Notes: generated from the sequence alone by a model not told the origin. A stretch of 64,000 nucleotides of DNA from Paenibacillus sp. DMB5 (GCF_001517085.1 NZ_LRAC01000121.1:1-64000), one strand, 5' to 3'; shown: positions 1 to 8,520, counted from the first letter of the stretch. Made by a program: numbers and translations.

Positions 1-896
1 CTGGTGGCGACGGCCGCGGCGCGACGTCGTGCTGGAGCTGGCCCCGCGTCTGGCGCGGGCCTTCCCGGCAGCGTCACTGGCCATCTGTACACGGCAGTCC
101 GGACCGCTGGATACCGGGCCGGATTACCATCGCCACTACGCACCAGCTGATGCGGTTCCACCAGGCTTTTGATCTGGTAATCATCGACGAAGTCGATGCG
201 TTTCCGTATCACAACGATCCTTTGTTGGCTTTTGCAGCCGGGCAGGCCTGCAAGCCGGACGGAGCCTTTATCTTTTTGTCAGCAACGCCGCCCCGGAAGC
301 TGCAAAGGCAAGTCAGCTTCGGAAGGCTGCCGCATGCAAGAGTGCCGGTGCGCTTTCACGGCCATCCGCTGCCAGTACCGCAGCATTTGACGATGAGTCC
401 GGTACATCTGTGTATCAAAAAGGGCGGGCTGCCCCGGGCTTTTATACAGGCACTGCGCAGATCGCTGGCACGGGAAGCACAGGTGTTTCTATTCGTGTCA
501 CGCATTGCCCATATTGAGCCCATACGGATGTTGTTGCTCCGGATTTACCCGGAAATCAGCATTGAAGGAACCTCTTCTGAGGATCCGTCCCGTGCCGGCA
601 AAGTAACGGCCTTCCGTAAACGGGAGATTAGAATGCTGATTACCACAACCATTCTGGAGCGGGGGGTGACGGTTCCGCGCAGCGATGTATATATATTGGA
701 TGCAGACAGCAGTCTGTTTGATGAGGCTTCACTCGTGCAGATGGCGGGGAGGGCAGGACGTTCGCAGGAAGACCCGGTAGGCACAGTGCTGTTTCTCTCC
801 CCTCAGTGGACGAGCTCCCAGCGCAAGGCGATTGCCCAGATCCGCACGATGAATGCCATTGCCCGCAGGCGGGGATACCTGAAGAGGAGGAAATGA
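1..896 (+). CDS. comFA: ComFA-like DNA helicase, late competence (partial, frameshifted)
   Basis: This is the C-terminal part of a superfamily 2 helicase of the ComFA type, which is thought to help pull single-stranded DNA into the cell during transformation. The intact frame from 150 shows motif II as IDEVDAF, the LSATPP motif, TTTILERGVTVP and QMAGRAGR, all helicase motifs in the right order. The 5' end of the gene lies outside the window. Upstream of 150 the conserved protein can be followed only by changing frame twice: LVAT is in frame 1, then PRRDVVLEL in frame 2 (an extra G near 13), then HGSPDRW in frame 3 (an extra base between 83 and 92). The stop codon overlaps the start of comFC, so comFB, present between them in B. 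subtilis, is absent. Either the gene is decayed or the sequence has errors here. Confidence 0.85.
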   Translation, partial: GGDGRGATSCWSWPRVWRGPSRQRHWPSVHGSPDRWIPGRITIATTHQLMRFHQAFDLVIIDEVDAFPYHNDPLLAFAAGQACKPDGAFIFLSATPPRKLQRQVSFGRLPHARVPVRFHGHPLPVPQHLTMSPVHLCIKKGGLPRAFIQALRRSLAREAQVFLFVSRIAHIEPIRMLLLRIYPEISIEGTSSEDPSRAGKVTAFRKREIRMLITTTILERGVTVPRSDVYILDADSSLFDEASLVQMAGRAGRSQEDPVGTVLFLSPQWTSSQRKAIAQIRTMNAIARRRGYLKRRK

Positions 897-1767
897 CCAT
901 GAATCCTTTAAGCGATTGGATAACCAGTATCCGCTCCTTACTTGCTCCCGCAATCATCTGCTGTCTAATCTGCGGTAAAAACGCCGTCCGTCAGCCGGAC
1001 TGCCCGGCATCTGCACAGGCTGCGAAGCTGGTATTCCCTGGATCCGTCAGCCCCGCTGCCAGAAATGCGGCCGCCACACCGGTTGTCCGGATTGCAGCCG
1101 GAGCGGCCAATCGGCAACTATTCTCTATAACCGGAGTGCAGTAGCCTATACACAGGTGATGCGTGAATTGCTGGGACGTTATAAATACAGGGGGCATGAA
1201 CGGCTTGCACCATTGCTCGGTCTCATGCTGGATCGTGCATACTTACAGCTAAAAGCTTATATAGATCATCCCCAAAACTTCATGCAGGTCCAATCTCACT
1301 GGTTGTATGAACATCATTTCCTTCGAAAAAAGAGGGCTAATCCAGCTAGCCTGTGGCACGCCGACCTGCTTGTTCCTGTACCCGTCTCCGAGTCCCGCCT
1401 CATGGAACGCGGCTTTAATCAAGCCGAGCGCCTGGCAGATGTATTGTCCGGACTTAGGGGGATTCCGCAGCTCCCGCTCCTTGTCCGTACCCACCATACC
1501 GGGAAACAGAGCTTTAAAAGCAGGGCAGAGCGCATCGCAGATATGAGGCACGCTTTTGCTGCAAATCCGGATAAGCCGGTCAGTGCACAATTCAGCAGCT
1601 GGTTGTCTCAAGTAAAAGCTCCCGGCCGGCCGCTGCAGATTCTCATTATTGACGATATTTACACTACAGGCAGTACCATTCGCGCGTGTGCAGAAGCGGT
1701 ACAGATTATATGCTCGGGTCATAGAAGAGATGCAGAGATTTATAGCCTGACGTGGGCCCGTTCTTAA
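893..1767 (+). CDS. comFC: ComFC/ComF amidophosphoribosyltransferase-like protein (interrupted by a frameshift)
   Basis: ComFC family protein needed for DNA uptake in transformable bacteria. It carries an N-terminal zinc-ribbon-like part and a C-terminal phosphoribosyltransferase fold. The start ATG at 893 overlaps the comFA stop (ATGA). The N-terminal frame reads MTMNPLSDW through CCLICGK. Near 981-1006 the homologous reading moves to another frame, which gives GICTGCEAG, CQKCGR and CPDC and continues to the PRPP-binding motif IIDDIYTTGST near the C-terminus at 1767. One missing base between 981 and 1005 explains this. Without the frameshift the product would be about 291 residues, longer than B. 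subtilis ComFC because of an insertion near 1245-1360. Only the part from 1156 is an uninterrupted start-to-stop frame. Confidence 0.85.
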
Positions 1768-1829
1768 TGCGAAATAATTCTATATAGTTTGAACCGGAAA
1801 TATAGAAAAAGAAAAAAGAGGGGAAGCCT

Positions 1830-1856
1830 TACAAGTTTAAATCATCTAGCCGATAC
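1830..1856 (+). promoter_or_regulatory. weak sigma-D like promoter upstream of yvyF
   Basis: A GCCGATAC element at 1849-1856 resembles the sigma-D (sigma-28) -10 consensus GCCGATAT. Fifteen bases upstream is TACA, one mismatch from the -35 core TAAA. It lies about 90 bases before yvyF. Position and -10 match are good, but the -35 is imperfect. Confidence 0.35.
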
Positions 1857-1946
1857 TAATCATAGACTAAGCGTTTGCAATCATGTAATCTAAGCATAAG
1901 TTCATTATGCAATGCACAAAATGTAAGGGAAGGAGCCGCCGGTAAA

Positions 1947-2357
1947 ATGAATGTAGACAATTGTCCCAAATGCGGCCGTTTATACGTTAAGAATATTATG
2001 GAACTTTGCCAGCCCTGTATCAAAGAGCTTGAGAATCAATATGTGATTTGTGCAGAGTACCTGCGCAAGAACCGTGGCACCAATATTCAGGAGCTGTCCG
2101 ATGCTACTGAAATTCCTATTAAAGAGATCACCCGGTTTATCCGCGAAGGCCGGATTTCTATAGCGAATGCTCCGAACATGATGCTTCCTTGCGAAGTGTG
2201 CGGAACACTGATCCGCGAAGGGCACATGTGTGACAGCTGCCGGTCCCGTTTAAGCAAGGATCTAAACAGAGCTGCGGCTGAAACTGCTGCTGCGAATGAA
2301 ACGCCTAAAAGTGGCAATAAATCCGCTTACCGCGCCGTTGATAAGTTCCGCAATTAA
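1947..2357 (+). CDS. yvyF: YvyF-like flagellar operon protein
   Basis: A 136-residue protein of the family found between comF and flgM in flagellated Bacilli; its biochemical role is not settled. Two cysteine pairs are visible: CPKCG near the N-terminus followed by CQPC, and CEVCG followed by CDSC near residues 85-105. This suggests a small zinc-binding protein. A helical stretch between them contains a helix-turn-helix-like segment (IQELSDATEIPIKEITRFIR). The ATG at 1947 is chosen because AAGGGAAGGAG precedes it; the same frame is open back to 1875 but has no ribosome site there. It is followed by a hairpin that also carries the flgM promoter. Confidence 0.85.
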   Translation: MNVDNCPKCGRLYVKNIMELCQPCIKELENQYVICAEYLRKNRGTNIQELSDATEIPIKEITRFIREGRISIANAPNMMLPCEVCGTLIREGHMCDSCRSRLSKDLNRAAAETAAANETPKSGNKSAYRAVDKFRN

Positions 2358-2386
2358 TAAAATCTTGGAAAAAACGTTTTCAGCTA

Positions 2387-2414
2387 TAAAGATTGATTCA
2401 ATAAAGGCCGATAA
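2387..2414 (+). promoter_or_regulatory. sigma-D (sigma-28) promoter of flgM
   Basis: TAAAGATT at 2387-2394 and GCCGATAA at 2407-2414, with 16 bases between the TAAA core and the -10. Both elements match the flagellar sigma factor consensus closely (TAAA, about 15 bases, GCCGATAA/T). The position just upstream of flgM matches the known sigma-D promoter of flgM in B. subtilis. The -10 element is also the left arm of the terminator hairpin at 2407-2434. Confidence 0.75.
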
Positions 2415-2445
2415 ACTTAGTAAAGATTATCGGCTTTTTTATTTT
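2407..2445 (+). terminator. rho-independent terminator after yvyF
   Basis: GCCGATAA (2407-2414) pairs with TTATCGGC (2427-2434) and is followed by six T and a further T-rich stretch. The hairpin would end transcription coming from comF-yvyF. Its left arm is identical to the -10 of the flgM promoter. Confidence 0.75.
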
Positions 2446-2462
2446 AAAGGAAGGTGGAAGTT

Positions 2463-2750
2463 ATGAAAATTAACGAGACCGGACGAATTAACCCAATTAA
2501 CCCGTATCAGCGCAGTGCGGAAGCACAGCGCCAGGAGCAGATCAAGAAAAGTTCACGCAAGGACGAGGTTTCAATATCTGATGAAGCAATCCAGCTTCTG
2601 AAAGCCCAGAACAGCAGCAAGATCGATGCAGAACGTGCAAACAAGATCGAGAGCCTGAAACAGCAAGTATCCGCAGGTACCTACCAAGTTGACGCAGCTA
2701 AACTCGCAGACTCACTCGCCCCCTACTTTAAGCAATCCTCCGAGAATTAG
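2463..2750 (+). CDS. flgM: anti-sigma-D factor FlgM
   Basis: FlgM binds the flagellar sigma factor (sigma-D/FliA) and keeps it inactive until the hook-basal body is complete. The 95-residue protein has the family signature: N-terminal KINETGRINP and NPYQ, a polar middle, and the C-terminal sigma-binding helices with IESLKQQVSAGTYQVD and ADSLAPYF. The ATG at 2463 follows AAGGAAGGTGG; a GTG at 2454 in the same frame sits inside that ribosome site and is less likely. It is first in the flgMNKL operon and has its own sigma-D type promoter, so FlgM is probably in negative feedback with sigma-D as in B. subtilis. Confidence 0.92.
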   Translation: MKINETGRINPINPYQRSAEAQRQEQIKKSSRKDEVSISDEAIQLLKAQNSSKIDAERANKIESLKQQVSAGTYQVDAAKLADSLAPYFKQSSEN

Positions 2751-3263
2751 GTGAATTCATCCATGGCATTGACGAAATTACTTGAACTCCTTGAGCGGCT
2801 GGATGACACGCATCTTCAGATGCTTGATCTGGCCGCAGTCAAGAAGCAGACGATTATGGACAACAGGGTCGATGGCCTGATTGACGTCATGAACCGGGAG
2901 TCCAAGCTGATGAAGCTGATTGGACAGCTTGAGGAGCAGCGTGCAGAGGCTGCCTATACCTTCTTACAGGGAGTAGGCATACGATCCAATCTGAACCTGA
3001 ACCTGACCGAGCTGTCCCGGCTTGTATTTGATCCTGAAGAAAAATCGCGTCTGCAGCAAATACAGCAGAAGCTGTCTAACACACTGCTTCGCTTAAAAAA
3101 AGCCAACGAGCTGAACCAGAAGCTGATTGAGCAGTCGCTTACTTTTATAGACTATTCCCTGGATTTGCTTGTCGGAAGACCGAACCAGGAATTTACGTAT
3201 CATCATCCGGCCGACAAAGGATATAACAGCAGCCGTTCAGGACTTTTTGACGCCCGCGGATAA
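2751..3263 (+). CDS. flgN: FlgN-like flagellar chaperone
   Basis: A 170-residue, mostly helical protein of the FlgN family, export chaperone for the hook-filament junction proteins FlgK and FlgL. Heptad-like leucines run through residues 5-130 (LLELLERLDDTHLQMLDL; LIGQLEEQRAEAAYTFLQG; KLSNTLLRLKKANELNQKLI), as expected for the helical bundle. It begins directly after the flgM stop with GTG at 2751; the in-frame ATG at 2763 is an alternative start, 12 bases downstream. Its substrate gene flgK follows 51 bases later. Sequence conservation of FlgN is low, so the call leans on gene order as well. Confidence 0.85.
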   Translation: MNSSMALTKLLELLERLDDTHLQMLDLAAVKKQTIMDNRVDGLIDVMNRESKLMKLIGQLEEQRAEAAYTFLQGVGIRSNLNLNLTELSRLVFDPEEKSRLQQIQQKLSNTLLRLKKANELNQKLIEQSLTFIDYSLDLLVGRPNQEFTYHHPADKGYNSSRSGLFDARG

Positions 3264-3314
3264 TGAATCTTATATATTCCGCATTGCCGGAGCAATCATA
3301 GGGAGGAATAAGCA

Positions 3315-4910
3315 GTGACATCCACATTTCATTCGATAGAGACGGCAAGGCGGAGCCTTTTTACCCAGACTGCTGCACTCAACACAACCGGACATAATAT
3401 TGCTAATGCAAACACAGAAGGTTACACCCGCCAGCGTGTGAATATGAAGGCTGCTATTCCGATCGAGGCATACGGCATGAATAATTCGGCGATGCCCGGA
3501 CAGATGGGGACAGGCGTGGAGTTTACTTCCATACAACGGATTCGTGAGATGTTTCTGGACGACCAGTACCGGGGGGAGAATGCCTCAAGCGGGAACTGGA
3601 CTATCCAATCCGATACTCTGGATAAACTAGAAGCCATTGTGAATGAGCCTTCTGATTCAGGAATCCGGACAGTGCTTGATAACTTCTGGAAATCCTGGTC
3701 AGATTTAAGTAAGAATCCGGAGGATCCTACAGCCCGGAAGATTGTTGTACAGACGGCACAGTCACTTACAGATGCAATTAACTATATGAGTACACAGTTA
3801 GATAATCTGGACAAGGACCTTAACACCAATATTGATGTTAAAGGTAAAGAGATTCAAAGCTATCTGAGTTCTATTGCTGATCTGAACAGGTCTATCTACA
3901 AAATTGAGGGCATGGGCGATCAGGCTAACGACTTGCGCGACCAGCGGGATTTGCTGACGGACAAGCTTTCAAAAATAATTAATGTTACTGTACTTGATAC
4001 AGATGCCGGATATACGATTTCACTTGGCGGACAACCGCTTGTCCAGGGAGCAGCTGTGGCTGCTACAGTAGACAGTGCATTTTTAAATAACGCATACGCT
4101 TCCGGGGATCTCAAAGCAGGCGAAGCCTACGGTATGATCTTCTCCAGCAAAACGTATGTTGCGGATTACAAAAAGCAGCTCGATGACATGGCTAATACAA
4201 TTGCTAATGGTGAGGTTCAGGTTACGATTCCTTCGGGATCTACGCTTCCGGCAGGAACTACGGTTCTTCGGGACTCGGAAATTATTAATGCAGACGGCAC
4301 CAAAACTACACTTCTTGCCGGAGCGGCAGTTCCGGTACCATTGACTGGAGATCTCAAAACTACGGTTAAGGGACTCAATGGTCTGCATGAGTTAGGATAT
4401 GCCATAGACGGCAGCTCGGGACGGGCCTTTTTTACACCGGCAATTGCAGGTGAACCGATTACCGCAGGCAATCTGAGGCTTAATCCGGAAATAGCTGCTA
4501 ACGCGAATCTGTTTGCAACCTCAATGAGGGTGACTACAGATAGTGCCGGAATTACCACTGTTATAAAAGGAAACAATTCCCTTGCCACATTGTTCAGTAA
4601 TATGAAGGATAACACTACTTTCACTTCTACTGACGGCACAAAAACAGGTACTGTTGGGTCCTATCTCAGTTCTATGGTTGGACAGCTGGGAATCCAGTCA
4701 CAGGAAGCAACACGTCAGGCCAGCAACTCTGATTATCTGGTTGAACAGGTAAATTCGCGGCGCCAGTCGGTGAGCGGTGTATCGCTGGATGAAGAAATGT
4801 CGAATATGCTGGTATTTCAGCACGCTTACAGTGCAGCTGCACGCTTTATGACTACTTATGACGAAATGCTTGAGAAACTGATTAACGGTACCGGCACAGT
4901 CGGCAGATAA
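3315..4910 (+). CDS. flgK: flagellar hook-associated protein 1 FlgK
   Basis: FlgK (HAP1) forms the first junction ring between hook and filament. The 531-residue protein has the N-terminal rod/hook motif with NTTGHNIANANTEGYTRQRV, the central FlgK domains, and the conserved C-terminal D0 helix VSLDEEMSNMLVFQHAYSAA with MTTYDEMLEKL. The GTG start at 3315 is supported by AGGGAGGAATA upstream. FlgL follows 15 bases later, as in most flagellar operons. Length is in the normal range and no defect is visible. Confidence 0.97.
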   Translation: MTSTFHSIETARRSLFTQTAALNTTGHNIANANTEGYTRQRVNMKAAIPIEAYGMNNSAMPGQMGTGVEFTSIQRIREMFLDDQYRGENASSGNWTIQSDTLDKLEAIVNEPSDSGIRTVLDNFWKSWSDLSKNPEDPTARKIVVQTAQSLTDAINYMSTQLDNLDKDLNTNIDVKGKEIQSYLSSIADLNRSIYKIEGMGDQANDLRDQRDLLTDKLSKIINVTVLDTDAGYTISLGGQPLVQGAAVAATVDSAFLNNAYASGDLKAGEAYGMIFSSKTYVADYKKQLDDMANTIANGEVQVTIPSGSTLPAGTTVLRDSEIINADGTKTTLLAGAAVPVPLTGDLKTTVKGLNGLHELGYAIDGSSGRAFFTPAIAGEPITAGNLRLNPEIAANANLFATSMRVTTDSAGITTVIKGNNSLATLFSNMKDNTTFTSTDGTKTGTVGSYLSSMVGQLGIQSQEATRQASNSDYLVEQVNSRRQSVSGVSLDEEMSNMLVFQHAYSAAARFMTTYDEMLEKLINGTGTVGR

Positions 4911-4925
4911 AAGGAGGAATAGCTG

Positions 4926-5843
4926 ATGTTGAGGGTAACCTCCAATATGATGAATTCACAGCTGCTGCTTAACTTGAACAGGAATGCCCGGACAATGAAT
5001 GATACGCAGCTTCAGCTTTCGACTGGCCGCAAAATTAACAAGCCTTCGGATGATCCGGTGGGTATCACCTATTCTTTGCGCTATCGTGCTGAGTTATCAT
5101 CTAACGAGCAATATACGAAGAATGTGGATAGCTCGCTCTCCTGGCTTGATTATAATGATACGGTGCTGGGACAAGCCGGTGAGGTCGTTCAGCGTTTAAG
5201 AGAGCTTACTGTGCAGGCGGCGACCGGAAGTAATCCCCAGTCAGCCTTGGACAGTATCAATGAGGAAGTAATGCAGCTCAAAGAGCAGCTTGTTGATATT
5301 GCTAACAGTAAGCTTAACGGGAAATACATCTTTAATGGCGAGCAATATGATGTTAAGCCGTATGACTTTGTTAAGGGAGCAGACGGAACCTTTGATACAA
5401 CTAAGGCTATTACTACAGACCCTGGACAGATTCAATATGTCGTAGGTGAAGGGGTTCAGCTGCCCATCAGCCAAAGCGGAAATGATGTGTTTGGCTACTC
5501 GTCAGACGCAGATAATATTTTCACAGTCATTAACAATATCTCAAGTGCTCTAAAGTCAGGCAACATCACTGGAGTATCAGACCACTTAGCCAATGTGGAT
5601 ACCCGTATTGAAAAGTTTTTGACAGCCCGTTCTGAGATTGGTGCAAAGACTAACCGGGTAGAGCTGATGCAGGAGCGCCTTAGCGACCTTAATACCAACC
5701 TTACGGAACTCCAGGCCAAGACAGAGGATGCAAGTTATGAAGAGCTGATTATGAACTCGAAGATTCAGGAGAACATTTATAATGCTTCCCTATCTGTTGG
5801 AGCGAAAATCATCTCAACCACACTCGTAGACTTTATTAGATAA
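4926..5843 (+). CDS. flgL: flagellar hook-associated protein 3 FlgL
   Basis: FlgL (HAP3) is the second junction protein, placed between FlgK and the filament. It is a flagellin homologue of 305 residues. The N-terminal coiled coil starts MLRVTSNMMNSQLLLNLNRN and carries the LSTGRKINKPSDDPVG segment typical of the flagellin/FlgL superfamily. The C-terminal helix ends with YEELIMNSKIQENIYNASL. AAAGGAGGAATAGCTG precedes the ATG. It lies in one operon with flgK and the YviE-like gene. Confidence 0.96.
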   Translation: MLRVTSNMMNSQLLLNLNRNARTMNDTQLQLSTGRKINKPSDDPVGITYSLRYRAELSSNEQYTKNVDSSLSWLDYNDTVLGQAGEVVQRLRELTVQAATGSNPQSALDSINEEVMQLKEQLVDIANSKLNGKYIFNGEQYDVKPYDFVKGADGTFDTTKAITTDPGQIQYVVGEGVQLPISQSGNDVFGYSSDADNIFTVINNISSALKSGNITGVSDHLANVDTRIEKFLTARSEIGAKTNRVELMQERLSDLNTNLTELQAKTEDASYEELIMNSKIQENIYNASLSVGAKIISTTLVDFIR

Positions 5844-5861
5844 CGGAGGTGCTACTCGCTG

Positions 5862-6425
5862 ATGCAGGGTATTCTGCAAATTCGACAGACACCGGCGGTT
5901 ATTGGTATTGATGCAGATCCCGGCCATTATTCCATTTCACAGCCTAAGGCTGAAGTTAATATAACAACTACACCAGGAAAGCTAAGTGTGGAGTCTACAC
6001 GTCCGGTGCTTCTGATAGATCAGAAACAGGCGCGAGCCGCTTATAACGGGGGCACGGTGCTTGAAATGAACGGTCGTATCTATTCAGGTATCAAGCAATT
6101 ATATTTGCAGGCTATCGCCCGGAGGGTGGAGCAGGGCAACCGGATGTCTGAATTTTTTAAGCCCGGTAATTCCATTGGCGAAGTTTATGGTTTTGATACA
6201 GAACCCAATTCTTTTCCTAATCCGTGCGGACCGGCATCTTACGATAACGTGAAAATCCGGTTTGAATCTCAGGCACCGAAGATCAGTTACAGAGCTGCTA
6301 CAGTAGATATACAGGCTACCCGGCATGACCCTGAGATTGAATACACCCGCGGAAAGCTGGATATCTATATGCAGCAGTATAATTCTGTGGAATTCATTCC
6401 ACCTGAAATTAATATGCAGATATAG
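5862..6425 (+). CDS. yviE: YviE-like protein (DUF6470 type)
   Basis: A 187-residue protein of the family found between flgL and fliW in Bacilli; its function is not established. It has no signal peptide or membrane segment. The N-terminus holds an IRQTPAVIGID segment and a repeated beta-strand pattern (SISQPKAEVNI, ISYRAATVDIQ). A conserved basic and aromatic core is seen around residues 65-95 (NGRIYSGIKQLYLQAIARR). The start at 5862 follows ACGGAGGTGC. A hairpin terminator separates it from fliW. Confidence 0.8.
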   Translation: MQGILQIRQTPAVIGIDADPGHYSISQPKAEVNITTTPGKLSVESTRPVLLIDQKQARAAYNGGTVLEMNGRIYSGIKQLYLQAIARRVEQGNRMSEFFKPGNSIGEVYGFDTEPNSFPNPCGPASYDNVKIRFESQAPKISYRAATVDIQATRHDPEIEYTRGKLDIYMQQYNSVEFIPPEINMQI

Positions 6426-6432
6426 CATGTGA

Positions 6433-6473
6433 GCTATAGATGTGCCTGAGTGCGCGTCTATAGCCATTTTTCT
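6433..6473 (+). terminator. terminator after yviE
   Basis: GCTATAGATGTGC (6433-6445) pairs, with two G-T wobbles, with GCGCGTCTATAGC (6452-6464); CATTTTTCT follows. It would end the flgM-yviE transcript or reduce read-through into fliW-csrA. Confidence 0.7.
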
Positions 6474-6514
6474 ATATTACTCCATTTTCATAAAATGTTT
6501 AGGAGTTGAGTCAA

Positions 6515-6958
6515 TTGATTATAGAAACATTGTCGATGGGCAGACTTGAAGTGAGTGAAGAACAATTGTATCATTTTCCCAAGGGTATTCCGGGGTTTGA
6601 GGAAGAAACGGACTACGCTTTAATTCCATTGGAAGATACACCGTTTTGGGTACTGCAGTCATTAAAAGAGCAGGGAATATCCTTTTTGCTTACGGATCCC
6701 TTTAAATTTTATCCCGGTTATGAGTTTGAACTGCCGGATGAGGAAGCTGCAGAGCTGCAAATTGAATCGGATATTCTTATCCGCAGTATTATTACCCTTC
6801 ATGAAAATGCAGAACAATCTACAATTAACTTGTTGGCTCCGATTGTATTCAACCCTGCTCAGCGGCTAGGTAAACAGATTGTGATCCATAGCCGGACCTA
6901 TCATACCAAACATATTCTGCTTCAGGAGCAGCCCGCAGACGGAAAGGATGGTGGCTGA
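6515..6958 (+). CDS. fliW: flagellar assembly factor FliW
   Basis: FliW binds either flagellin or CsrA. When flagellin is low FliW binds flagellin, which frees CsrA to repress hag translation. The protein starts [13 protein letters not shown] and has the conserved [10 protein letters not shown] near residue 20 and [20 protein letters not shown] near the C-terminus. I place the start at the TTG at 6515, giving 147 residues, because TAGGAG at 6500-6505 is nine bases away and homologues begin MII; the TTG at 6506 abuts that site. The stop overlaps the region of the csrA start. The fliW-csrA-hag order is the partner-switch arrangement known from B. subtilis. Confidence 0.95.
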   Translation: MIIETLSMGRLEVSEEQLYHFPKGIPGFEEETDYALIPLEDTPFWVLQSLKEQGISFLLTDPFKFYPGYEFELPDEEAAELQIESDILIRSIITLHENAEQSTINLLAPIVFNPAQRLGKQIVIHSRTYHTKHILLQEQPADGKDGG

Positions 6959-6959
6959 T

Positions 6960-7202
6960 GTGCTAGTGCTTTCCCGTAAAAAAGGTGAATCCATCGTTAT
7001 TCAGGATCAAATTGAGATTACGATCCTTAGTGTAGATGGTGATACAGTCAAGGTTGGTATTTCAGCACCAAAGCATGTGGATATCTTTCGTAAAGAGGTT
7101 TATCTCTCGATCCAGGAGGCTAACCGCGAGTCGGCTGCTCCCCAGCAGTCTGATCTTAATGCCCTGCTTCACCGGCTGAGGGGATTAGGGAATCAGGATT
7201 AA
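6960..7202 (+). CDS. csrA: carbon storage regulator CsrA, flagellin translational repressor
   Basis: CsrA is a small dimeric RNA-binding protein that recognises GGA in hairpin loops and blocks translation. The protein has the family N-terminus [14 protein letters not shown] and the core [20 protein letters not shown] place the start at GTG 6960, giving 80 residues and the usual MLVLSR start; an ATG at 6948 in the same frame adds four residues. It begins two bases after the fliW stop, so the two are probably translationally coupled. Its likely target is the hag leader, which has two GGA sites. Confidence 0.95.
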   Translation: MLVLSRKKGESIVIQDQIEITILSVDGDTVKVGISAPKHVDIFRKEVYLSIQEANRESAAPQQSDLNALLHRLRGLGNQD

Positions 7203-7224
7203 TAATTGCAGAGGCCACATTTAG

Positions 7225-7256
7225 CCCGGGACTGTTTAAGAGTCCCGGGTTTTTAT
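7225..7256 (+). terminator. terminator after csrA
   Basis: Perfect 9-base stem CCCGGGACT / AGTCCCGGG (7225-7233 with 7241-7249) followed by TTTTTATT. Confidence 0.9.
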
Positions 7257-7338
7257 TGATTTAATTAAGCCGGCATATACAGGCAAATCAGCACTTTGAG
7301 TAAATTTCAATATTTTTTAGAAAATGTTTAAAATGCTC

Positions 7339-7366
7339 TAAACAGTTCGGCAGCTCCCGTCGATAT
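7339..7366 (+). promoter_or_regulatory. sigma-D promoter of hag
   Basis: TAAA at 7339-7342, 16-base spacer, GTCGATAT at 7359-7366; one mismatch from the sigma-D -10. It lies about 100 bases upstream of the flagellin start, leaving a leader long enough to hold the CsrA sites. Confidence 0.75.
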
Positions 7367-7419
7367 ATTATTTAGACGCTGATCCGGCAGGGCGGCCGAC
7401 CTTAACGGATTGGCGTTTA

Positions 7420-7463
7420 CCACAAGGATGTGGAATCAATTTAATTTCAGGGAGGAAATACCC
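7420..7463 (+). promoter_or_regulatory. CsrA binding sites in the hag leader (BS1 and BS2)
   Basis: Site 1 is a perfect hairpin: CCACA (7420-7424), loop AGGA, TGTGG (7429-7433). It contains ACAAGGATGT, which fits the CsrA consensus ACARGGAUGU. Site 2 covers the ribosome site: AGGGAGGA at 7449-7456, with GGG at 7450-7452 able to pair with CCC at 7461-7463. This is the two-site layout, one upstream and one on the Shine-Dalgarno sequence, shown for B. subtilis hag. Confidence 0.75.
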
Positions 7464-7464
7464 A

Positions 7465-8355
7465 ATGATTATCAATCACAACGTAGCAGCAATGAACACA
7501 CAACGTCAATTGTCTGTTAACACAGCTAATACTAACAAATCTATCGAGAAACTGTCTTCCGGTCTTCGCATCAACCGCGCAGGCGATGATGCAGCAGGTC
7601 TGGCAATTTCCGAAAAAATGCGCAGCCAGATTCGCGGTCTGGACATGGCTGCCAAGAACTCGCAAGACGGCATTTCTCTGATTCAAACTGCTGAAGGCGC
7701 ACTGAATGAAACACACAGCATTCTGCAGCGTATGCGTGAGCTGGCTGTTCAGTCTTCCAATGATACAAACACAAACAGCGACCGTGAAGCTCTGCAAAAA
7801 GAAGTAGATGAACTGGCAAAAGAAATCACCCGTATCGCCAACACTACAGAGTTCAACACCAAGAAATTGCTTGATGGTTCTGCAGACGGCGGTACTCTGG
7901 TAAACAGTGCAGCTAACCTTTCGTTCCATATCGGTGCTAATGCAAGCCAAAGCATCTCGCTTACAATTGCTGCTATGGATGCTCATTCCCTGGGTGTAGC
8001 AGGAACAGGCGGCGCTTCGGCAACAGGCGGTACTGCAGCAATTGCAACTTCCGGTATCAGCATCTCCAGCCAGGTTTCCGCGAATGCAGCTATTACAACT
8101 ATCAATACTGCAATCACAACTGTATCCACTGAGCGCGCTAAGCTGGGTGCTTACCAGAACCGTCTGGAGCACACTATCAACAACCTGAATACTTCTTCCG
8201 AGAACCTGACTGCAGCTGAATCCCGTATCCGTGACGTTGACATGGCGAAGGAAATGATGGCTCAGACGAAGAACAATATTCTTGCGCAGGCTGCCCAAGC
8301 GATGTTGGCGCAAGCGAACCAACAGCCGCAAGGCGTACTGCAGCTCCTTCGTTAA
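7465..8355 (+). CDS. hag: flagellin Hag
   Basis: The filament subunit, 296 residues. The conserved N-terminal D0/D1 part begins [16 protein letters not shown] and contains [21 protein letters not shown]. The C-terminal D1/D0 part contains [19 protein letters not shown] and ends PQGVLQLLR. The middle, residues about 145-215, is short and rich in Ala, Thr, Ser and Gly, which is the usual variable surface domain and a possible O-glycosylation region. GGGAGGAAATA precedes the ATG. Codon use is biased as in a highly expressed gene. It is regulated by a sigma-D promoter, CsrA/FliW, and a strong terminator. Confidence 0.98.
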   Translation: MIINHNVAAMNTQRQLSVNTANTNKSIEKLSSGLRINRAGDDAAGLAISEKMRSQIRGLDMAAKNSQDGISLIQTAEGALNETHSILQRMRELAVQSSNDTNTNSDREALQKEVDELAKEITRIANTTEFNTKKLLDGSADGGTLVNSAANLSFHIGANASQSISLTIAAMDAHSLGVAGTGGASATGGTAAIATSGISISSQVSANAAITTINTAITTVSTERAKLGAYQNRLEHTINNLNTSSENLTAAESRIRDVDMAKEMMAQTKNNILAQAAQAMLAQANQQPQGVLQLLR

Positions 8356-8390
8356 TTTTTAATTCAATTGAATTAATGTTAGTCTCTTAA

Positions 8391-8447
8391 TCAAAGAGGA
8401 CTGATAGGTATGCCTGAACGGGCTGCTATCAGTCCTCTTTGATTTGT
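8391..8447 (+). terminator. strong terminator after hag
   Basis: A perfect 17-base inverted repeat (8391-8407 with 8426-8442), starting TCAAAGAGGACTGATAG, loop of 18 bases, then TTTGT. The right arm itself ends in CTCTTT, so the paired A/T run takes the place of a long free T-tract. Confidence 0.85.
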
Positions 8448-8493
8448 AAAGGGTAAAATTGCTTTCAGCAGTAAGTAATCTGTTTATCGCAAC

Positions 8494-8520
8494 TAACTTA
8501 TTTTTGAATGATGCCGATAT
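8494..8520 (+). promoter_or_regulatory. sigma-D promoter of the glycosyltransferase gene
   Basis: TAAC at 8494-8497, 15-base spacer, GCCGATAT at 8513-8520, which is an exact sigma-D -10. It lies about 35 bases upstream of the glycosyltransferase start. Confidence 0.65.

Noticed and set aside
7447..8331. 294-codon open frame antisense to flagellin
   Set aside because: It is an opposite-strand shadow of the strongly biased hag codons; the product is rich in Cys and Ser with no family features and no ribosome site.
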